Shown here one piece after another: positions 42,528 to 51,434 of a stretch of DNA of 64,000 bases. The position numbers and the translations under genes were made by a program. The number at the start of each line of letters is the position of its first letter. Within the stretch, counting starts at the first letter, position 1. The stretch is from Cryptosporangium arvum DSM 44712. Its GTDB lineage: Bacteria > Actinomycetota > Actinomycetes > Mycobacteriales > Cryptosporangiaceae. The notes under the pieces were generated by a model. It was not told the DNA's origin. It made no database searches and was given only the letters and a program-made list of their open reading frames with translations. The stretch is from assembly GCF_000585375.1 (NCBI RefSeq), contig NZ_KK073874.1, positions 1,674,001-1,738,000 of the forward strand. The letters are read 5' to 3'.

Positions 42528-42944
42528 GTGACCGGTTTAGCCTGGGTAACTGTGGCAGTGAAGCGCATTGTGGTCGCCGTGGTCGGAGCGGTTCTGCTCC
42601 TCGTCGGCGTGGCTCTGTTGGTGCTGCCCGGCCCGGGCCTGCTGCTCGTGCTCGCCGGGCTGATCGTTCTCGCGTCGGAGTTCCCCGGGCTGGAGCGGCA
42701 CGTCGAGCCGGTGCGCAGGCAGGCGATGCGAGCGGCGGACGAGAGCGTGTCCTCGCCCTGGCGGATCGCGGGGACGGTGGTGTTCGGCCTGTTCATGATC
42801 GGCGCCGGGGTGGTGTGGGGGGTCGTGGACTCGCTGCCGCTCAGTGGGTGGAGCACCGGGACGAGCCTGATCCTGTCCGGGCTGGTCGTCCTCGGCCTGC
42901 TGGTGTGGAGCTACCGCCGGGTGCGCTCGCAGGCCAAGGCGTAG
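42528..42944 (+). CDS. PGPGW-type (TIGR02611-like) transmembrane protein
   Basis: A 138-residue protein with four membrane helices. The first hairpin holds LLVLPGPGLLLVLAGLIVLA, the motif of the putative PGPGW transmembrane family of unknown role. GTG 42528 or GTG 42552 could be the start; the family alignment suggests the later one. It is followed 7 bases downstream by another membrane protein gene. Confidence 0.75.
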   Translation: MTGLAWVTVAVKRIVVAVVGAVLLLVGVALLVLPGPGLLLVLAGLIVLASEFPGLERHVEPVRRQAMRAADESVSSPWRIAGTVVFGLFMIGAGVVWGVVDSLPLSGWSTGTSLILSGLVVLGLLVWSYRRVRSQAKA

Positions 42945-42951
42945 GCACTGC

Positions 42952-43419
42952 GTGTGGCGTGACGTTCCCCGGCGCATCCGGGTGCCGGTGTTCGTGCTCG
43001 TCGCGGTGATGCTGTACGGCGGGGTCGTGCACGTGGTGCAGCTGGCCACCGGCGGGTGGCCGCCTTACGGCTGGGCGCCGGGATGGCTCGCCGCGTACTT
43101 CACGGCGCTGACCGTGCTGGATCCGCTGGCGGCGGGCCTGGTGTTGGCCCGCCGCGCGTCCGGGCTGTACCTCGCGGCGTTCGTGCTGGTCACTGATGCT
43201 GCGGCGAACGCCCACGCCACGTACGTCGTCACCGACGGCGGGATCGTGCCGCGGATCGCCCAGGGGGTGATCAGCGTGCTCGCCGTGGGATCGGTGATCG
43301 TGGCGTGGCGTGCGCCTACCTGGGTGGCCGGGAAGGCCAGTCGGAGGGCGGGGACAGCGTCACCCGGGCGCGGGCCTCGGGAGTGCGATCGAACCACTCG
43401 TAGTCGGTCTGGATCGTGA
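42952..43419 (+). CDS. Small membrane protein of unknown function
   Basis: A 155-residue protein with four predicted helices (MLYGGVVHVVQLATGG; LAAYFTALTVLDPLAAGLVL; LAAFVLVTDAAANAHATY; VISVLAVGSVIVAW). The last 35 residues are charged and lie in a 104-base convergent overlap with the gene at 43316-44110, so this tail may be non-native. The start is GTG. No family is recognised. Confidence 0.6.
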   Translation: MWRDVPRRIRVPVFVLVAVMLYGGVVHVVQLATGGWPPYGWAPGWLAAYFTALTVLDPLAAGLVLARRASGLYLAAFVLVTDAAANAHATYVVTDGGIVPRIAQGVISVLAVGSVIVAWRAPTWVAGKASRRAGTASPGRGPRECDRTTRSRSGS

Positions 43420-44110
43420 CGACGCCCGAGCCGGGTTCGTACTCTCCCGACGAGCGCTGCCGGACCAGGACGTCGGTGTCCGCCGTCACCCAGACGTCGA
43501 ACGCTCGACCTGCGGTGCGGGGCTTCGCGAGGTGGACGGTGTCCACCCCGTTGATCGTCTCCCGGCCGACCGCGCGCAACGTCGTCTCGGTCTTCAGCCA
43601 GGCCCGCATGTTCTCCGGGGTGGCCAGCGGGATCGAATTCTGCTCCGGGCGGCAGGACCACCAGGTGCGCTCGTTGCGGTCGACGCAGATCGCGGTCATC
43701 GACGTGCGCATGTTGTAGCCGATGTCGATGCCCGGCCCTCCGCCGTCGATCTCGACCTGGTCGTCGGTGACCGGGTCGCGCCAGATCTCGGTCTTCTGTT
43801 CGCCCTGCTCGCCGTCGGAGTACGTGGTGATGTGCAGGATGTAGGGCCCCTTGGTGCGCAGCGTGCGGTCGAGCGGCGGGGCGGCGCTGGTCAGCCGGTC
43901 CGTCGACGAGCCGCCCGGCTCGGCCAGCGCGTAACCGGCTCCGCCGATGGCCAGCACGGCCACCGCGGCCGCCGACACGACGGCCCGGCGGTGTCGCGTC
44001 CGTCGGCGCTGGGCCGTGCGCGCTCCGGCGATCAGGTCCCGGTCGACGTGGTAGCCGGCGGCGACCTCACGCATCCCGGCCGCGAGGTGGTCTTCGAGCG
44101 GACTGGTCAT
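43316..44110 (-). CDS. Single-pass membrane protein downstream of the ECF sigma gene
   Basis: A 264-residue protein with a cytoplasmic N-terminus (about 45 residues, Arg-rich), one membrane helix (AVVSAAAVAVLAIGGAGYAL) and an extracytoplasmic domain with two Cys (AICVDRN, WSCRPEQ). It starts within the sigma-factor stop (ATGA at 44107-44110 on the minus strand). Genes in this place beside SigE-type sigma factors often encode a cognate membrane-bound controller or sensor; here the short cytoplasmic part lacks a clear zinc anti-sigma motif. Confidence 0.75.
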   Translation of the reverse strand: MTSPLEDHLAAGMREVAAGYHVDRDLIAGARTAQRRRTRHRRAVVSAAAVAVLAIGGAGYALAEPGGSSTDRLTSAAPPLDRTLRTKGPYILHITTYSDGEQGEQKTEIWRDPVTDDQVEIDGGGPGIDIGYNMRTSMTAICVDRNERTWWSCRPEQNSIPLATPENMRAWLKTETTLRAVGRETINGVDTVHLAKPRTAGRAFDVWVTADTDVLVRQRSSGEYEPGSGVVTIQTDYEWFDRTPEARARVTLSPPSDWPSRPPR

Positions 44111-44640
44111 CGGTGTGCTCCTTTCGGTTCCGGCGCGTCCTCGAGAGGCCAGGAGGCGGTGTGCGCACGCAGGTTCTTCAGACCGCGCGCGGCGGTGGAT
44201 TTGACGGTTCCGGTGGAACAGCCGAGCGCCCCGGCGATCTCGACCTCGCTGAGCCCTTCGAAGTAGCGCAGCACCAGCACGGCGCGCTGCCGGGGCGTCA
44301 GCTCGCCCAGCGCCTGCACCAGCGCGAGGCGCAGGGTCAGCGCCCCGGCGCCGTCGGGCTGCGCCACCGCCGGAGCGAGGTCGGTGAGCACCTCGGGCCG
44401 GCGCCGCCGCCGTCTCCAGCTGTCCACCGCCAGGTGGTAGAGGATCCGGCGGAGGTAGGCCTCCCGGTCGCCCTCGATCCGGTGCCACTGGCGCATCATC
44501 TTCTCGATCGCCGCCTGCAGCAGGTCCTGGCCCGCTTCCCGGCCACCGGCGAGGAGCCCCGCGGTGGCCAGCAGCGCGTCACTGCGGGTGGCGATCAGTG
44601 CGTCGAGGCCTTCGTAGTGATTTTCTCGGTGACGTAGCAC
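44107..44640 (-). CDS. ECF sigma factor, SigE family
   Basis: This 177-residue protein has sigma region 2 (DALIATRSDALLATAGLLAG; AYLRRILYHLAVDSWRRRRR) and region 4 (LGELTPRQRAVLVLRYFEGL; VEIAGALGCSTGTVKSTAARG). It matches the actinobacterial SigE/SigM-like ECF group. GTG 44640 is preceded by GGAAGGG. It lies 14 bases after a serine hydrolase gene and overlaps the membrane-protein gene, making a three-gene operon. Confidence 0.87.
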   Translation of the reverse strand: MLRHRENHYEGLDALIATRSDALLATAGLLAGGREAGQDLLQAAIEKMMRQWHRIEGDREAYLRRILYHLAVDSWRRRRRRPEVLTDLAPAVAQPDGAGALTLRLALVQALGELTPRQRAVLVLRYFEGLSEVEIAGALGCSTGTVKSTAARGLKNLRAHTASWPLEDAPEPKGAHR

Positions 44641-44654
44641 GTGTTCCCTTCCCG

Positions 44655-46067
44655 TCACCCTCCAAGGACGTCGGCGGTGGGACGCGCGTTGTCGGGCCGG
44701 GCGGGAATTCCGAAGCGGACGACGCGGGCCACCGCCAGGGCCCCGGCGAGCACGATCACCGCGACGAGCGCGAGCCCGATGTCGGGCGTCCACAGCCGGG
44801 TCTGGCTCAGGTCGACGCCCATCGCGGCGGGGAAGCCCCAGGCCGCGATCGCGACGAGCGCCCCGCACGGGAGCAACCACGCGATCAGCCGCACCACCGA
44901 GCGGCGCCGCGGCCGGTGCGGGCGGAGCGACCAGGCCAGGAGCACCACCAGGACGAACGCGACGACGAGCGGAGCGATCGTCGCGGCGGCGAAGAGCGGA
45001 TCGGGGTCCGAGCCGGTCGGCGTCGCCCCGGCGGCGATCCGGGCCAGGTCGAACGCGGCCGCGGCCAGCTCGCCGTCGACCGTGGGGGAGTAGGCGTTGG
45101 CCAGCACCACCACGCCGAGATCCGAGCCGGGCACCAGGACGACGTGGCTGAAGTACCCGGGCGTCGCGCCGGCGTGCCAGGCGATCCGGTCGCCGTCGAG
45201 TTCGCTCTCCCGCCACCCGAGCCCGTAGCGCCCCGCGCCGAAGTCGGCGACGCCCTTCTGCGTCAGCGCGATCCCGGCCGGTGAGAGCAGCTGCGTGCTC
45301 CCGTAGCGTCCGCCGCGCAGTTGGGCGGTGACGAAGTGGGTGACGTCGCCGAGGTCCGCACCGAGGTAGCCGTAGGCGACTCCGGAGGGGTCGTAGGCCG
45401 GGTCGAAGCGGCGGGGATGGCCGAAGTAGAGGCGGTGGCCGGCGGGGAGCGACACGGCGTCGGCGGTGGTGGCGACGGCGTGATCCATGGCGAGCGGGTC
45501 GAGGACGGCGGTGTGGAGGTGGTCGCCGAAGGACCGGCCGGTCACCGCCTCGACGACGGCCGCCGCGGCCAGGTAGTTCGCGTCGCTGTACTCGTGCTCG
45601 CCGGGCGCGTGGCCGGGTTCGAGCTCGCGGACGGCGCGGCCCAGCTCGTCGGCGTCGGACCCGAAGCGGTCGGTGCGCAGCGCCCACTGCGCCAGCCCGC
45701 TGGTGTGGGTGAGCAGCTGCCGGACCGAGATGCCGGCCGGGAACTCCGGCAGGTAGGTGCGTACCGGCGCGTCGAGGTCCACCCGGCCGCTCTCCACCAG
45801 CTGCATCACCGCCAGCGCGGTGAACGGCTTGGACACCGAGCCCAGTAGGAACGGGGTGTCGGCGGTGACCGCGTCGCCGTCGCCGTCGGTGCCCCAGGTG
45901 CGGCTGTGCACCACCTCGTCGCCGCGGACGACCGCGAAGGCCAGGCCCGGTAGCCGGTGCTCGGATTGATACCGGCGCATGTAGTCGTCGGTCGGATCGG
46001 ACGCGGCCGCGGCGGCCGGACCGGCCCCGACCACCAACAGGACCAGCACTAACAGAAGAAGACGCAT
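44655..46067 (-). CDS. Serine hydrolase (beta-lactamase fold) with C-terminal membrane helices
   Basis: A 470-residue protein. It has a signal peptide (1-23), a class C beta-lactamase-like domain with SxxK as SVSK (LLGSVSKPFT), YxN as YSDANY and a third motif HAGATPG, then three or four membrane helices (about 350-450) anchoring it. Such proteins modify envelope D-Ala peptides or esters. ATG 46067 follows GGAGCAAGGGG. Divergent TetR binding at 46094-46119 may repress it. Confidence 0.85.
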   Translation of the reverse strand: MRLLLLVLVLLVVGAGPAAAAASDPTDDYMRRYQSEHRLPGLAFAVVRGDEVVHSRTWGTDGDGDAVTADTPFLLGSVSKPFTALAVMQLVESGRVDLDAPVRTYLPEFPAGISVRQLLTHTSGLAQWALRTDRFGSDADELGRAVRELEPGHAPGEHEYSDANYLAAAAVVEAVTGRSFGDHLHTAVLDPLAMDHAVATTADAVSLPAGHRLYFGHPRRFDPAYDPSGVAYGYLGADLGDVTHFVTAQLRGGRYGSTQLLSPAGIALTQKGVADFGAGRYGLGWRESELDGDRIAWHAGATPGYFSHVVLVPGSDLGVVVLANAYSPTVDGELAAAAFDLARIAAGATPTGSDPDPLFAAATIAPLVVAFVLVVLLAWSLRPHRPRRRSVVRLIAWLLPCGALVAIAAWGFPAAMGVDLSQTRLWTPDIGLALVAVIVLAGALAVARVVRFGIPARPDNARPTADVLGG

Positions 46068-46093
46068 CCCCTTGCTCCGTGATCGTATCGCCA

Positions 46094-46119
46094 TACGGTT
46101 ATTCGCGATGCATACCGTA
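46094..46119. promoter_or_regulatory. Likely TetR operator in a divergent promoter
   Basis: TACGGT (46094-46099) and its inverse ACCGTA (46114-46119) flank 14 bases in the short gap between the serine hydrolase gene and the TetR gene. The flanking ATCGCCATA and GCGATATGG extend the symmetry imperfectly. Confidence 0.45.
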
Positions 46120-46137
46120 CCGCGATATGGTTATCCC

Positions 46138-46758
46138 GTGCCAAGGGTTGCCGATCACGAAGCGCGCCGGCGTCAGGTCGCCGAGGCGGTGGAGCAACTG
46201 ATCGCCGACGACGGCTACGACGGCGTCACGGTCGCGCGCACGGCCGCCACGGCCGGCATCTCCGTCGGCCTCGTGCAGCACTACTTCGCCACCAAGGACG
46301 ACATGCTGCTGCACACGTTCACGGTGCTGCGCGAACGCGTCGAGCGGCGGACCATGCACGACGCCGAGCAGGCCGGTCAGGCCGGAGCGCGGATCGAGCA
46401 CATCCTGGTTCCGGCGCTGCGCGAGATGCTGCCGCTCGACGAGCGCCGCCGCCGGGAGCGCCGGGTGCTGCAGGCGTTCGCCGGGCGGGCGGTCGAGAAC
46501 CCGCGGCTGGCCGAGGCGCTGCGGGCCAGCAACGCCCACCTCGAAGGGGTGCTGGCGCAGGCGATCAGCAACGGCAAACTCTGCGGTGAGGTCGTCGCGG
46601 CGGTGAACGAGGCCGACGAGGCCGCGCTGCTCCTCGCCCACGTCGACGGGCTCGCCCAGCTCCTGTACTTCGACCCCGAACGGTCGGCGGCGCAGACGGC
46701 ACTGGCCGACCACATCCACCGCCTGTTCCCCGGCCCGTGCCATCATCCCCGCGCATGA
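46138..46758 (+). CDS. TetR-family transcriptional regulator
   Basis: This 206-residue regulator carries the TetR helix-turn-helix (DGVTVARTAATAGISVGLVQ, HYFATKDDML) and a helical ligand domain. VGLVQHYF-type recognition helices are typical of BetI-like TetR proteins. GTG 46138 was chosen; the upstream ATG at 46072 would fall in the operator. It is divergent from the serine hydrolase gene and overlaps the next gene (ATGA at 46755). Confidence 0.87.
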   Translation: MPRVADHEARRRQVAEAVEQLIADDGYDGVTVARTAATAGISVGLVQHYFATKDDMLLHTFTVLRERVERRTMHDAEQAGQAGARIEHILVPALREMLPLDERRRRERRVLQAFAGRAVENPRLAEALRASNAHLEGVLAQAISNGKLCGEVVAAVNEADEAALLLAHVDGLAQLLYFDPERSAAQTALADHIHRLFPGPCHHPRA

Positions 46759-47420
46759 GACACCACGTGCTGACGACGATCGCCGGTTACCTCGCGACGC
46801 GACACCGGAGCCACCCGCTGCGTGTGGGCGTCGACGGGATCTGCGGCGTGGGCAAGTCGACGTTCGCCCGCGAGTTACGGGCGGCCCTGGCCGAAACGGG
46901 CCGGCCGGTCGTCCTGGTGGACTCCGACGGGTTCCACCACGTGCGTGAACGCCGCTACCGGCAGGGACGCGACTCCGCCCGCGGCTACTACGAGGACGCG
47001 TACGACTTCGACGCGCTGGTCACGGACGTGCTCGTCCCACTCGGCCCCGGCGGCTCGCGGGTGTACGCGCGCCGGGTGCACGACATGGCGACGGACGAGG
47101 TCGTCGTGGGCGACACCGCGCCCTGCCCGCCCGACGCGGTCGTACTGTTCGACGCGACATTCCTGCAGCGCGACGCCCTGCGTGCGCACTGGGACGAGGT
47201 CGTCTACCTGCACGCCGACGTGGAGACCGCGACCGGGCGCGGCGTGGCCAGGGACGCGGCGCGGCTCGGTGGGCCGGAGAAGGCGAGGGCCGCTTTCGCG
47301 GGGCGCTACACGGCGGCCTGCCGCATCTACCTGGACGAGCAGCGGCCGCGCGAGCGAGCCTCGATCGTTGTCGACCACAACGACCCGGATAGGCCCTTCG
47401 TGGAGCGAATGCCGGGTTGA
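46755..47420 (+). CDS. Uridine-kinase-like P-loop protein
   Basis: A 221-residue P-loop kinase with Walker A GICGVGKST (about 28-36), VLVDSDGFHH (catalytic Asp, substrate loop), a YYEDAYDFDALV lid segment and R-rich DPDRPFVERMPG at the end. It resembles uridine kinase/phosphoribulokinase-like actinobacterial proteins. The substrate is probably a nucleoside, but unproven. It is coupled to the TetR gene. Confidence 0.82.
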   Translation: MRHHVLTTIAGYLATRHRSHPLRVGVDGICGVGKSTFARELRAALAETGRPVVLVDSDGFHHVRERRYRQGRDSARGYYEDAYDFDALVTDVLVPLGPGGSRVYARRVHDMATDEVVVGDTAPCPPDAVVLFDATFLQRDALRAHWDEVVYLHADVETATGRGVARDAARLGGPEKARAAFAGRYTAACRIYLDEQRPRERASIVVDHNDPDRPFVERMPG

Positions 47421-47483
47421 GCCCCGTCACTCCGGGAAACTTCTGGGGAAGCCCAGGCGTCAGACGGGTGACGGGGAGGTGCG

Positions 47484-48329
47484 ATGGGCTGGAGTGCGGT
47501 AGTCAGCGTGGCGCTGGCGGTGGTGGCGGTCGTGATCGCGTTCGGGGTCGTGATGGCGAGCCGGCCGGCGACCCGGCGGCTCGTCGGCGTGCTCCCCGCG
47601 CCCGGCCGCACGGCCCAGAGCGTGATCGTGCTGGTGGCCGGCGCGGCCGTGGCGGTGGCGTTGATAAACGTCTTCCTGGCGCTCCTCGACGGCGTCCGGG
47701 AGAACGACGACCTCACCCGGTTCGACCGGCCGATCGTCGAGTGGGTGGCCTCCCACCGCACCGGCTGGGCGAACTCGCTCGTCATCGCGCTCACCGACAT
47801 CGGCGGCAAGGCCGGTCTCACGCTGCTGCTCATCGCGGTCGCGATCGTGATCGCGGTCCGGCTGCGCTCGTGGCGCCCGGTCGCGCTCGCGGCGGTCTCC
47901 GGCGGGGGCGGTGCGCTGCTCGTCACCGGCATCAAGGCCCTGGTCGCGCGGGACCGCCCGGATCCGCTGCTGCGGGCGGTCACCGAGGACGGGTTCTCGT
48001 TCCCGTCCGGTCACTCGGCCAGTTCGCTCGTGGTGCTGTGCACGGTCGCGTGGCTCGTCTCCAAGGCCGTCACCAGCAACACGATCCGGGCGACGATCTG
48101 GGTCGCGGCCGTGCCGCTGGCCCTGGCGATCGGGCTCTCCCGGATCTACCTCGGCGTGCACTACCCCACCGACGTGCTGGCCGGCTGGGTGCTCGGCGCG
48201 ACCTGGCTGATCACGGTAGCTCTCGCGGTGCGGCTTCCGAGCTCACCGATCGTTCCGCTGATCCGGCGCCGCCGACCCGCACCGGAGCCGGCCGAGCCGG
48301 TGGAAGCTGACGCTCCAGCGCGTCGATGA
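47484..48329 (+). CDS. PAP2-family membrane phosphatase
   Basis: This 281-residue protein has six membrane helices and the three-part PAP2 active site: KALVARDRPD, PSGHS and SRIYLGVHYPTD (catalytic His residues and Arg). Such enzymes dephosphorylate undecaprenyl-PP or phosphatidic acid. The final 39 codons, rich in Pro/Arg, overlap by 119 bases the 3' end of the ion channel gene on the other strand. Confidence 0.9.
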   Translation: MGWSAVVSVALAVVAVVIAFGVVMASRPATRRLVGVLPAPGRTAQSVIVLVAGAAVAVALINVFLALLDGVRENDDLTRFDRPIVEWVASHRTGWANSLVIALTDIGGKAGLTLLLIAVAIVIAVRLRSWRPVALAAVSGGGGALLVTGIKALVARDRPDPLLRAVTEDGFSFPSGHSASSLVVLCTVAWLVSKAVTSNTIRATIWVAAVPLALAIGLSRIYLGVHYPTDVLAGWVLGATWLITVALAVRLPSSPIVPLIRRRRPAPEPAEPVEADAPARR

Positions 48330-49116
48330 GCGCGCGCATCTGGGCGAGCTGCTCACGCACCGAATGCTCCGGTGACCCCACGACGAGTTTCGCGTCGCGC
48401 TCGTCCTCGTGCGCTTCCTGCAACGCGGTGAGCACCAGCCCCACCAGCAGGTTCGTCAGCAGATAACACGCGGCGACCATGTACGAGACGTAGTACAGCA
48501 CCGCCCACGACGTCACCTCGCGCCCGGCTTCGAGGGTGTCGGTGATGCCGTCCAGCGAGAGCAGCAGGAACAGCGTCAACATGGCCTGGCCGACGGTGCC
48601 GAACCGCTCCGGGTAGGCCTCACCGAACATCATCCACCCGAGCATCGCGTACCCGTAGAGCACCAGCACCGTGACGAGCAGGAAGCTGGCCAGCCCCGGC
48701 AGGCTCCGCCGGATCCCCACCAGGATGACGCGCAGGCTCGGGAACAGGCGGAACGTCCGCACGATCCGGGCCAGCCGCAGCAGGCGCAGCAGCGTCACGT
48801 TCTCGCGCACGCCGGGCAGCAGCGGCGCCGCGACGATCACCAGGTCGAACAGGTTCCAGCGGTCCCGGAAGAACCGGCTCGGCGCCTCCAGGTGCGCGCC
48901 GAACCGGACCGCCAGCTCGGCCGCGAACCCGAGGACGCACGCGTACTCCACGGCGTGCAGGAGCGGGCCCGCGGCCGACACGACCGGGTCGTACGTCTCC
49001 AACCCGAGCGCGACCGCGTTCACCATGATCACGACGAACCCGGCCAGGTTGAACCACGGCGCCGCGACCACCTCCCGGCACGACCCGGCGAGCCGACGCA
49101 GCACTATCCGGATCAT
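48211..49116 (-). CDS. Single-domain voltage-gated ion channel protein (BacNav-like)
   Basis: A 301-residue protein with the six-helix channel plan. The S4 sensor carries regularly spaced Arg (LLRLLRLARIVRTFRLFPSL). S5 is FLLVTVLVLYGYAMLGWMMF, the pore helix TLFLLLSLDGITD, and S6 YYVSYMVAACYLLTNLLVGL. A coiled-coil-like tail follows (EQLAQMRALIDALERQL), as in sodium channels. The selectivity filter, TLESW in NaChBac, reads SLDGIT here, so ion preference may differ. ATG 49116 was chosen at the natural start. Its 3' 119 bases overlap the PAP2 gene. Confidence 0.85.
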   Translation of the reverse strand: MIRIVLRRLAGSCREVVAAPWFNLAGFVVIMVNAVALGLETYDPVVSAAGPLLHAVEYACVLGFAAELAVRFGAHLEAPSRFFRDRWNLFDLVIVAAPLLPGVRENVTLLRLLRLARIVRTFRLFPSLRVILVGIRRSLPGLASFLLVTVLVLYGYAMLGWMMFGEAYPERFGTVGQAMLTLFLLLSLDGITDTLEAGREVTSWAVLYYVSYMVAACYLLTNLLVGLVLTALQEAHEDERDAKLVVGSPEHSVREQLAQMRALIDALERQLPPARPAPVRVGGAGSAERSVSSEAAPRELP

Positions 49117-49165
49117 GCTGGTCGCGGTCTCCTCACCCGATCGTGTGTCGAGATCGGACCCTATG

Positions 49166-50650
49166 TCAGCGCTCGGTGAGGTTCGGGGCTGGGGTCCGCA
49201 GGGCCCAGCGGAACGCGCCGACCAGGAGGTCGAACACCAGGAACGCACCGAGGGTGACGCCCAGCAGCGGCATCGCCCAGGCGACGAACAGCGTCACCGG
49301 GATTCCGACGACCAGGAACCATCGGGGGAGCGTCCGCCAGCCACCGCGCGGCGGCGCGGAGCCCAGCGGCGCTTTCCGGTCGGCGCGGGTGGGACGTCGC
49401 TGCCACCACATCCGGTAACCCCAGACGATCACGCACAGCAGGCCGAGCGCGAGCGCCGCGAGCAGCACCTGGTTGACGACACCGAACAGCTCGCCCATGT
49501 GCGCGCGGATGCCGATCTTCGTCAGCTTGGCCAGGAACGGCCACTCCGCGTACGCGACCCGCTCGGTGACCTCGCCGGACACCGGGTCCACCGCGACCTG
49601 GTCGAAGCTCACCGGCCAGTTCGGCTTGTCCTGCGCGACGCTGTACGCCGTGCCCGCGTCGGCCGGGATCGTGATGTCACGCCGGCCGTCCATCGGGCCG
49701 GCGGCGGCGAGGACCTCCTCGAGCGTCCGGCCCGCCGGGAGGTCGGTCTCGCGCTCGCCGGTCGGGGCGCCGCCACCGTGGTGGCCACCGGCCGGGGCCG
49801 CGTCGCTCTCGCCGAGCGCGGTGTTCAGCGCGGGCGCGTGGCCCTGGACGGCGTCGAGCGCGGCGCCGAACCGGGCGCCGGCGTACTGCGACCAGGTCAG
49901 CCCGGTCGCGGACAGGAACAGCAGCCCGACGACGATCCAGACGCCGATCGACGCGTGCCAGCCGCGGGTCCGGCGCACACCCTTCGCGGTGAGATCCGGC
50001 ATCAGGGCCCGGCGCCGCGCCGCCCGCTCACCCCGGTACGCCCGCTTGCGACCGATCCAGAGCACGAGACCGCCGAGCGAGATCACCCACAGCCAGGAGG
50101 CGGCGAGCTCGGAGTACATCCGCCCGGTGTCGCCCAGGTTGAGCGTGCGGTGGAAGCCGTCCAGCCAGGTCTGCAGCGGCGTCGCGTTGTACCAGGTGGT
50201 GAGCTGGCCGCGGACCTCGCCGGTGTACGGGTCGACGTAGACGGTGTGCACCTTCTCGTCCGCGCTGAGCTCCGGCACCGAGAACGCGATCTGCGTCGTG
50301 GCCTCGGGGTCGTCGAGGACCGAGACCGTGCTCAGCGTGCCGTCGGGATGCGCTTTCCGGGCGGCGGCCACCTGATCGGCGAGCGGCACCGTCGTGTCGC
50401 CGACCCGGTCGACGTAGAGCTCGTGGCCGTAGACGACGTCGTTGAGCTGCGGGGCCAGCGTGTAGGCCAGCCCGGTCAGCGCGGCGATGAACAGGAACGG
50501 CGCGACGAAGACACCGGCGTAGAAGTGCAGCCGGCGCAGCAGCGCCCACCGGGCCGGGCGCTTCACCGCGGGCGCCGGCACCTCCACCGGTGGGTCGGCG
50601 AGCGCGGTGGATTTCACGTCGTCACGTGGGGGATCGGCGTTGATGGTCAT
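49166..50650 (-). CDS. PepSY-associated membrane protein
   Basis: A 494-residue PepSY_TM family protein with four main membrane helices (RRLHFYAGVFVAPFLFIAAL; LWVISLGGLVLWIG; GVWIVVGLLFLSATGLTWSQ; near the end) and two PepSY-like extracellular domains (VDPYTGEVRGQL, AVDPVSGEVTERVAY). An internal stretch APAGGHHGGG may bind metal. In actinobacteria such proteins accompany iron/haem or copper functions; no such partner is clear here. ATG 50650. Confidence 0.85.
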   Translation of the reverse strand: MTINADPPRDDVKSTALADPPVEVPAPAVKRPARWALLRRLHFYAGVFVAPFLFIAALTGLAYTLAPQLNDVVYGHELYVDRVGDTTVPLADQVAAARKAHPDGTLSTVSVLDDPEATTQIAFSVPELSADEKVHTVYVDPYTGEVRGQLTTWYNATPLQTWLDGFHRTLNLGDTGRMYSELAASWLWVISLGGLVLWIGRKRAYRGERAARRRALMPDLTAKGVRRTRGWHASIGVWIVVGLLFLSATGLTWSQYAGARFGAALDAVQGHAPALNTALGESDAAPAGGHHGGGAPTGERETDLPAGRTLEEVLAAAGPMDGRRDITIPADAGTAYSVAQDKPNWPVSFDQVAVDPVSGEVTERVAYAEWPFLAKLTKIGIRAHMGELFGVVNQVLLAALALGLLCVIVWGYRMWWQRRPTRADRKAPLGSAPPRGGWRTLPRWFLVVGIPVTLFVAWAMPLLGVTLGAFLVFDLLVGAFRWALRTPAPNLTER

Positions 50651-50753
50651 GAGAACTCCACGAGTAAGCGCGGTGGGACGCGACGTGGCGTCCACCGGAG
50701 AAGGCGAAGGAACCGCCGACCTGGGGTCAGCGGGAAGTCGAGTGAGCGGCCCC

Positions 50754-50789
50754 GGAACGGGGCTGCGGCACGGAACGGGGCCGTGGCAC
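50754..50789. repeat. 18-bp tandem duplication
   Basis: GGAACGGGGCTGCGGCAC (50754-50771) is followed by a copy with two changes (50772-50789). It lies in the 168-base gap between two minus-strand genes, where no gene is supported. Confidence 0.7.
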
Positions 50790-50818
50790 GGCGCGACGCG
50801 CCGCGGCGCGCGCTGTGG

Positions 50819-51403
50819 TCAGCGCGGGGCGAGGAGAAGCGCGGGTGGGCCGCGGCGGGTGGCGCTGCGCAGCCAGGTCGGCTCGGGCGGCGGGGCCGCG
50901 AGCTCGGCCGTGCGCGGGCGGAACCGGCGCGGCGCGGGCGCGGGAATCCGCAGCGCCGCGAGCGCGAACAACACCCCGAGCGCGGGCAGGCGCTGGGCCA
51001 GACGACGCACCAGGCGCCAGACCGCGACCTCACCGGCGTGCAGCCAGAGCGCCGCCAGGCCACCGGCCACGACGTGCCCGGCGATCATCGTGCCGGGGCC
51101 GTGGGCCGGAACCATGACGTGCTGGGTCGGCATCATCGAGAACACCAGGTGCAGCCCCAGCTGGGTGACGGCCAGGGCGGCGGCGATCGTCGGGAGCCCA
51201 CGCTGACGTCCGGTCAGCGGCAGCGCCACCGACAGCACGAGGCCACCACCGGCCAGCACGGCGAGCAGCGGCGGAACCTCACCGTGCGCCCAGCTGTGCA
51301 ACGCGACCGAGAGACTCAGGCAGACGAGCACGAACACCAGCGCACGCGCTTCACGCAGCAGCCCCGGCCCTGTCATGCCCGAGATCATGTCACGCCGGCC
51401 CAC
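50819..51403 (-). CDS. Small membrane protein of unknown function
   Basis: This 194-residue protein has five hydrophobic helices. His and Met occur near membrane borders (LHSWAHGEVPP, SMMPTQHVMVPAHGPGTMIAGH), which could bind copper or another metal. The last 50 residues are Arg/Pro-rich. Possible starts are GTG 51403, ATG 51388 or ATG 51376; none has a clear ribosome site, although GGAGG precedes 51403. It lies upstream of the PepSY protein gene on the same strand. Confidence 0.65.
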   Translation of the reverse strand: MGRRDMISGMTGPGLLREARALVFVLVCLSLSVALHSWAHGEVPPLLAVLAGGGLVLSVALPLTGRQRGLPTIAAALAVTQLGLHLVFSMMPTQHVMVPAHGPGTMIAGHVVAGGLAALWLHAGEVAVWRLVRRLAQRLPALGVLFALAALRIPAPAPRRFRPRTAELAAPPPEPTWLRSATRRGPPALLLAPR

Positions 51404-51434
51404 ACCCCTCCGACGAGCCGCGCCCGCGACCGGT

